A stretch of DNA of 9,673 bases from Ignavibacteriota bacterium (lineage in GTDB: Bacteria > Bacteroidota > Ignavibacteria > Palsa-1295), in contig JANYLL010000112.1 in assembly GCA_025357895.1 (NCBI GenBank), positions 1 through 9,673 on the forward strand, written 5' to 3'. Below are positions 6,626-9,673 of this stretch, in pieces (within the stretch, counting starts at the first letter, position 1; every line of letters starts with the position of its first letter). A program made the position numbers and the translations under genes. The notes below the pieces were generated by a model. The model searched no databases. It saw only the letters and a program-made list of their open reading frames with translations, and was not told where the DNA came from.

Positions 6626-6982
6626 TTAATTCCTCTTAAAAAACATTGGCATGAATCTGTACTGAACCGGTTTATCGACTCGTTTTTCGTCAAAGATCGT
6701 ATCCAGAATTTTCCTTGCTTCGGTGTAACCACCTGCGACGAATACAGCGCCATCTAATGCGTCGGCAAAAAGACAATTCGTACAGCCCGTAATTTTTTGG
6801 TCTTCAAAAAGAACCATTGTATTTTCCGACCTGCATTTCGGGCAAGGGACAGGAATCCGTTTTACCCATCCAAGTTCGGTGTCAAAAAAATCTTCCGATG
6901 TATTAAGCTGCGTTTTATTACGGTATTCCTTTTCGGGGGCTGCATAGGTGCCTATTGATTTTACCGTAAGATACGATAACAA
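6626..6982 (-). CDS. Small zinc-ribbon protein of unknown function
   Basis: A 118-residue protein with a CPKC (Cys47, Cys50) and a CTNC (Cys67, Cys70) pair separated by 16 residues, a classic zinc-ribbon knuckle arrangement. The flanks are VKRIPVPCPKC and QKITGCTNC, followed by a mixed helical part (YTEARKILDTIF, about 86-97) and a hydrophobic end (MPMFF). Such ribbons bind zinc structurally, often in nucleic-acid or protein interactions, but no specific role can be given. The only standard start is TTG (6980-6982), giving MLSYLTVK at the N-terminus. No ATG or GTG exists before Met56, inside the ribbon. Upstream the frame stays open to 7072 and would encode a strongly hydrophobic stretch over a T-rich tract, so the real N-terminus is uncertain. 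It lies 111 bp downstream of the TMEM175-like gene and just upstream of the 75-residue ORF. Confidence 0.62.
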   Translation of the reverse strand: MLSYLTVKSIGTYAAPEKEYRNKTQLNTSEDFFDTELGWVKRIPVPCPKCRSENTMVLFEDQKITGCTNCLFADALDGAVFVAGGYTEARKILDTIFDEKRVDKPVQYRFMPMFFKRN

Positions 6983-7067
6983 ATTAAAAATGAAAGCGAA
7001 AGAAAAAAGGAAAAAAAATAGGAATATGGGATATACAGGTTTAGACTTGATCTTAGTACTAAACGAG

Positions 7068-7092
7068 ACGGCTTATCGTACGAGTTTGCCGT
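7068..7092 (-). terminator. Weak hairpin after the TMEM175-like gene
   Basis: Directly beyond the TAA (7094-7096) of the channel gene, ACGGC (7068-7072) and GCCGT (7088-7092) can pair as a 5-bp stem around a 15-base loop that contains the palindrome TCGTACGA. A T-rich tract in the minus-strand transcript follows only about 50 bases later (7001-7018), so this is not a textbook intrinsic terminator. It may partly end the uvrA-cyaY-channel transcript. The rest of the 6983-7093 gap holds the T-rich tract and the open upstream frame of the zinc-ribbon gene. Confidence 0.22.
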
Positions 7093-7093
7093 A

Positions 7094-7672
7094 TTATTCA
7101 TCCAGAATTCTCTCCACATCTTTATTCGGCATGATCCACATCAATGCGACAATAATAAAGATAATGCATGAAATTAGCGGGTGAAGGAAAGCGAGGGGTA
7201 TTGAAGAAAGATAGAGCAGTGTGGAAATTTTTCCCTTCATATTTGTTTGTTGAAATATTGCTGCTAAATCTGAAGGCAACTGGCGGCTTTTCTGAACCAA
7301 CACTACAAGAATAGTAAATGCTATTCCGCATAAAACAAGCAGCGCACCATAGACTGCGACGGGGACCGAGTCAAAATTATTTTCACCCATCCAGGAAGTA
7401 GCAAAAGGAATGAGTGAGAGCCAGAAAAGCAGATGCATATTTGCCCATATGATCTTTCCATTTATTTTCTGCGCAGTCTGAAGTAAATGATGATGATTGC
7501 CCCAGTAGATAGCAATAAAGACAAAGCTTAATACGTAACTTCCGAGTGTAAGCAACACAGGTTTTATCGCCTCCCAATTTGTACTATGTGGCACCTTGAG
7601 TTCGATCACCATAATAGTGATAAGAATTGCTAACACACCATCGCTGAAAGCTTCGAGCCGTGCTTTATTCAT
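7094..7672 (-). CDS. TMEM175-family (DUF1211) potassium channel protein
   Basis: A 192-residue inner-membrane protein of the bacterial TMEM175 family, whose members form potassium-conducting channels built from six-helix subunits. The hallmark is the N-terminal RLEAFSDGVLAI (residues 5-16) with the FSDG motif inside the first helix. Further hydrophobic helices are visible: about 13-28, 38-62 (ending IAIYWGNHHHLL), 73-95 (LLFWLSLIPFATSW), 105-127, and two near 150-184 (STLLYLSSIPLAFLHP and IIFIIVALMWI). This fits the usual six-helix layout and length. The ATG at 7670-7672 lies 16 bases after the frataxin stop with no Shine-Dalgarno sequence, so it is probably the third gene of the uvrA unit. 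Potassium selectivity and physiological role are by family only. Confidence 0.88.
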   Translation of the reverse strand: MNKARLEAFSDGVLAILITIMVIELKVPHSTNWEAIKPVLLTLGSYVLSFVFIAIYWGNHHHLLQTAQKINGKIIWANMHLLFWLSLIPFATSWMGENNFDSVPVAVYGALLVLCGIAFTILVVLVQKSRQLPSDLAAIFQQTNMKGKISTLLYLSSIPLAFLHPLISCIIFIIVALMWIMPNKDVERILDE

Positions 7673-7688
7673 GGGGAATTTTTTGATG

Positions 7689-8018
7689 TTATCCGAGAGA
7701 AAGCGCTATAGCCTTATCTAATTTTTTGCTGAATAGAAGATTGAGGTAGATGGAGAATTCTTCTCCGGATTTTTCATCGAGCCATTGTTGCTTCGCTTCA
7801 TCAAAACTAAATCGATGTCCTTCATAATTGGCAGAAACCCAAAGCTGGTTAACAGGGGAATTAGGAGTGATAATGAATTTTGAGTCATCCTCAAATATAA
7901 CAGTGAGAACATCACCTGTCTTTTCGATATCGAATTCAGAGCCTGAGTCGATTAGAACTGAAAGTTGATCGTCAAGTTTCTGTACTGTAGAATCGTATCG
8001 CTGAGTAAATGAGTTCAT
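7689..8018 (-). CDS. cyaY: Frataxin/CyaY family iron-binding protein
   Basis: A 109-residue protein matching the frataxin fold and CyaY length. Frataxins bind iron through an acidic first helix and act with cysteine desulfurase and scaffold proteins in iron-sulfur cluster assembly in the cytoplasm. Visible: an N-terminal helix with acidic positions (about 5-24), beta strands DVLTVIFED (36-44) and KFIITPNSP (47-55), the conserved PVNQLWVSA (55-63) with Trp60 at the family's invariant tryptophan, then GHRFSFDEAKQQW (67-79) with Trp79, SGEEF (84-88), and a closing helix. The acidic ridge is less dense than in E. coli CyaY. The ATG overlaps the uvrA stop as ATGA (8015-8018), indicating translational coupling with a DNA-repair gene. 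Frataxins are best known from Proteobacteria and eukaryotes, so its presence here is of interest if the FCB placement is right. Confidence 0.85.
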   Translation of the reverse strand: MNSFTQRYDSTVQKLDDQLSVLIDSGSEFDIEKTGDVLTVIFEDDSKFIITPNSPVNQLWVSANYEGHRFSFDEAKQQWLDEKSGEEFSIYLNLLFSKKLDKAIALSLG

Positions 8019-9673
8019 TCTGTATTCTGAATCAATTCTTTATGTAAATACCTTCCGGTATGACTTCCAACTTGTGAGAATCTTGAAGCCAGATCCTCAG
8101 GTGTTCCTTGATCGACTATGTACCCTCCTGTTTCGCCACCTTCGGGACCTAAATCAATTACCCAGTCTGCCATCTTAATCACGTCCAAATTATGTTCAAT
8201 GACAACGACGGTATTGCCCCTGTTTCGTAATTCGAGTAAAACATCTAATAAATGCTTTATATCCTTAAAATGCAGTCCGGTAGTGGGTTCATCTAATATA
8301 TATAGAGTTTTGCCGGTTGCGACTTTTGATAGCTCTGTAGCAAGTTTTACTCGTTGAGCTTCACCGCCGCTTAGTGTAGGAGCCTGCTGCCCAAGCCGAA
8401 TATATCCGAGACCGACATTCGCCAAGGCATCAATCTTTCGTTTTATCCTCGGAATATCAACGAAAACTACTTGGGCCTCAACGACGCTCATATTAAGCAC
8501 GTCCGAAATGGATTTGCCCTTAAAATGTACTTCAAGAGTTTCGCGATTATACCTTTTGCCGCTACAAGTTTCACAGGTTACATAGACATCAGGCAGAAAA
8601 TTCATCTCGATCTTTTTCATTCCTGCGCCTTGACATGTTTCACATCTGCCGCCCTTGACATTAAAAGAAAATCTGCCGACTTTATAACCCCTGATCTTAG
8701 CCTCAGGTAATTCAGCAAAGAAGTCGCGGATCATCGTGAAAAGTCCGGTATAAGTAGCCGGATTTGAGCGGGGAGTTCTGCCGATGGGAGTCTGATCGAT
8801 CTCTATGAATTTATCAATAAACTCCAGGCCTTCAATCGTTTTATGCGGAAGGGGCAATACATTGGAATTGTAGACATGTTTCGACAAAATTGGAGCAAGA
8901 GTTTCAGTTATAAGTGTAGATTTACCTGAGCCTGATACTCCCGTGATGCATGTAAATGAGCCGATTGGAATATCAAGGGTAACCTCTTTAAGATTATTTC
9001 CTTTGGCTCCGATAAGTTTTAGATGCTGTTGCTTTTTATTGACATTCCTGATACGCGGAATAACAAAAGTATCCTTGCCGGATAAATAATCTGCAGTCGG
9101 TGATGAATCAGAAATAAATTCTTTCCCGCTTTGCTCGTTATTCGAATGATTAAGAAAAAGCTGCGGAGGACCGTAGGCTACAAGTTTACCGCCATATTCA
9201 CCGGCACCCGGTCCTATATCGGCTATAATATCAGCAGCAAGCATCATTTCCTTGTCATGCTCAACAACAATAACCGTGTTCCCCAGATCACGGAGATGTT
9301 CGAGAGATTTAATGAGCCGGTCGTTATCGCGTTGATGCAGACCGATACTTGGTTCATCAAGGATATAGAGAACTCCGACAAGTTGAGTACCGATTTGTGT
9401 TGCAAGCCTGATGCGCTGAGATTCTCCTCCGGAAAGGGTTCGAGCCGGGCGGTCAAGAGAAAGATAATTAAGTCCAACACCAAGCAAAAAATCGAGACGT
9501 GAAGTTATCTCGCGCAATATTGGATCAGCAATAGTTTTTTTATTTCCGCTATACGATAATCCATTGAAAAATTTTCGCGATTTTTGAAGATCTAAAATGA
9601 CGACATCGTGAATATTATCTTTTCCGATACGAATTGCAAGTGATTCAGATTTAAGGCGCCCGCCTTGGCAAGA
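8015..9673 (-). CDS. uvrA: UvrA, excinuclease ABC subunit A, C-terminal 552 residues (runs off right edge)
   Basis: The damage-recognition ATPase of nucleotide excision repair, which forms a dimer, loads UvrB at lesions and acts on DNA in the cytoplasm. The visible part begins at the end of the first zinc-finger region (CQGGRLK, visible residues 2-8). It continues with the first ABC signature LSGGE (80-84), first Walker B YILDEPSIGLH (Asp106, Glu107), second Walker A GVSGSGKS (245-252), the second zinc finger with Cys344, Cys347, Cys367 and Cys370 (CETC pairs), the second signature LSGGE (434-438) and second Walker B YILDEPTTGLH (Asp461, Glu462). About 390 N-terminal residues, including the first Walker A, lie beyond the edge compared with the usual length near 940. 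The frame is open to the edge; a TTG at 9517 is internal (ILREI) and not a start. The TGA overlaps the frataxin ATG. Confidence 0.97.
   Translation of the reverse strand, partial: SCQGGRLKSESLAIRIGKDNIHDVVILDLQKSRKFFNGLSYSGNKKTIADPILREITSRLDFLLGVGLNYLSLDRPARTLSGGESQRIRLATQIGTQLVGVLYILDEPSIGLHQRDNDRLIKSLEHLRDLGNTVIVVEHDKEMMLAADIIADIGPGAGEYGGKLVAYGPPQLFLNHSNNEQSGKEFISDSSPTADYLSGKDTFVIPRIRNVNKKQQHLKLIGAKGNNLKEVTLDIPIGSFTCITGVSGSGKSTLITETLAPILSKHVYNSNVLPLPHKTIEGLEFIDKFIEIDQTPIGRTPRSNPATYTGLFTMIRDFFAELPEAKIRGYKVGRFSFNVKGGRCETCQGAGMKKIEMNFLPDVYVTCETCSGKRYNRETLEVHFKGKSISDVLNMSVVEAQVVFVDIPRIKRKIDALANVGLGYIRLGQQAPTLSGGEAQRVKLATELSKVATGKTLYILDEPTTGLHFKDIKHLLDVLLELRNRGNTVVVIEHNLDVIKMADWVIDLGPEGGETGGYIVDQGTPEDLASRFSQVGSHTGRYLHKELIQNTE

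Noticed and set aside
6948..7184. A plus-strand 78-codon frame across the zinc-ribbon/channel gap
   Set aside because: It overlaps the ends of two minus-strand genes, is dominated by poly-A lysine codons, and has no recognisable domain.
9131..9502. A 123-codon plus-strand open frame opposite uvrA
   Set aside because: It lies fully antisense to a strongly conserved uvrA region with intact ABC motifs, and its translation shows no family features. It is a shadow frame.

Overview
The window looks like a stretch of ordinary bacterial chromosome. It is AT-leaning and densely coded, with short intergenic gaps and overlapping start/stop codons. Most starts lack a clear Shine-Dalgarno sequence and are preceded by A-rich or T-rich DNA. 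One TAnnTTTG-like promoter candidate is present. Together with the gene content, these traits suggest the Bacteroidota/Chlorobi/Ignavibacteria (FCB) group. That placement is an inference from style; no rRNA or other phylogenetic marker is present. I see no tRNA, rRNA, CRISPR array, insertion sequence or phage gene, and no gap longer than about 110 bases without a gene.

Left part, minus strand (1-1343): a hemerythrin-like di-iron protein (777-1343) is followed, through a one-base TAATG overlap, by the N-terminal 259 residues of a UvrD/AddA/RecB-type helicase that runs off the left edge. A 62-bp divergent spacer separates this pair from the plus-strand genes.

Middle part, plus strand (1406-6306): a two-domain GH3 beta-N-acetylhexosaminidase (NagZ-like) overlaps by ATGA with an unrecognised lipoprotein. 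After a 96-bp gap with a candidate promoter comes an L-glutamate-gamma-semialdehyde (P5C) dehydrogenase with an unusual Lys/Arg-rich tail. After a 93-bp gap holding a short palindromic element comes an orphan E1 beta subunit of a 2-oxoacid dehydrogenase. These genes suggest muropeptide or amino-sugar turnover followed by amino-acid catabolism.

Right part, minus strand (6391-9673), read right to left: the C-terminal 552 residues of UvrA overlap by ATGA with a frataxin/CyaY homologue. Then come a TMEM175-family (DUF1211) potassium channel, a small zinc-ribbon protein with a TTG start, and a 75-residue orphan ORF. An AT-rich nested inverted repeat between the converging transcription units (6327-6380) is a plausible bidirectional terminator.

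No clearly new multi-gene system is visible. The observations most worth a second look are: the direct coupling of an iron-handling gene to a DNA-repair gene in two separate operons (hemerythrin with the AddA-like helicase, uvrA with frataxin); the unknown lipoprotein coupled to nagZ; the basic tail on the P5C dehydrogenase; and the poorly explained zinc-ribbon/orphan-ORF pair.
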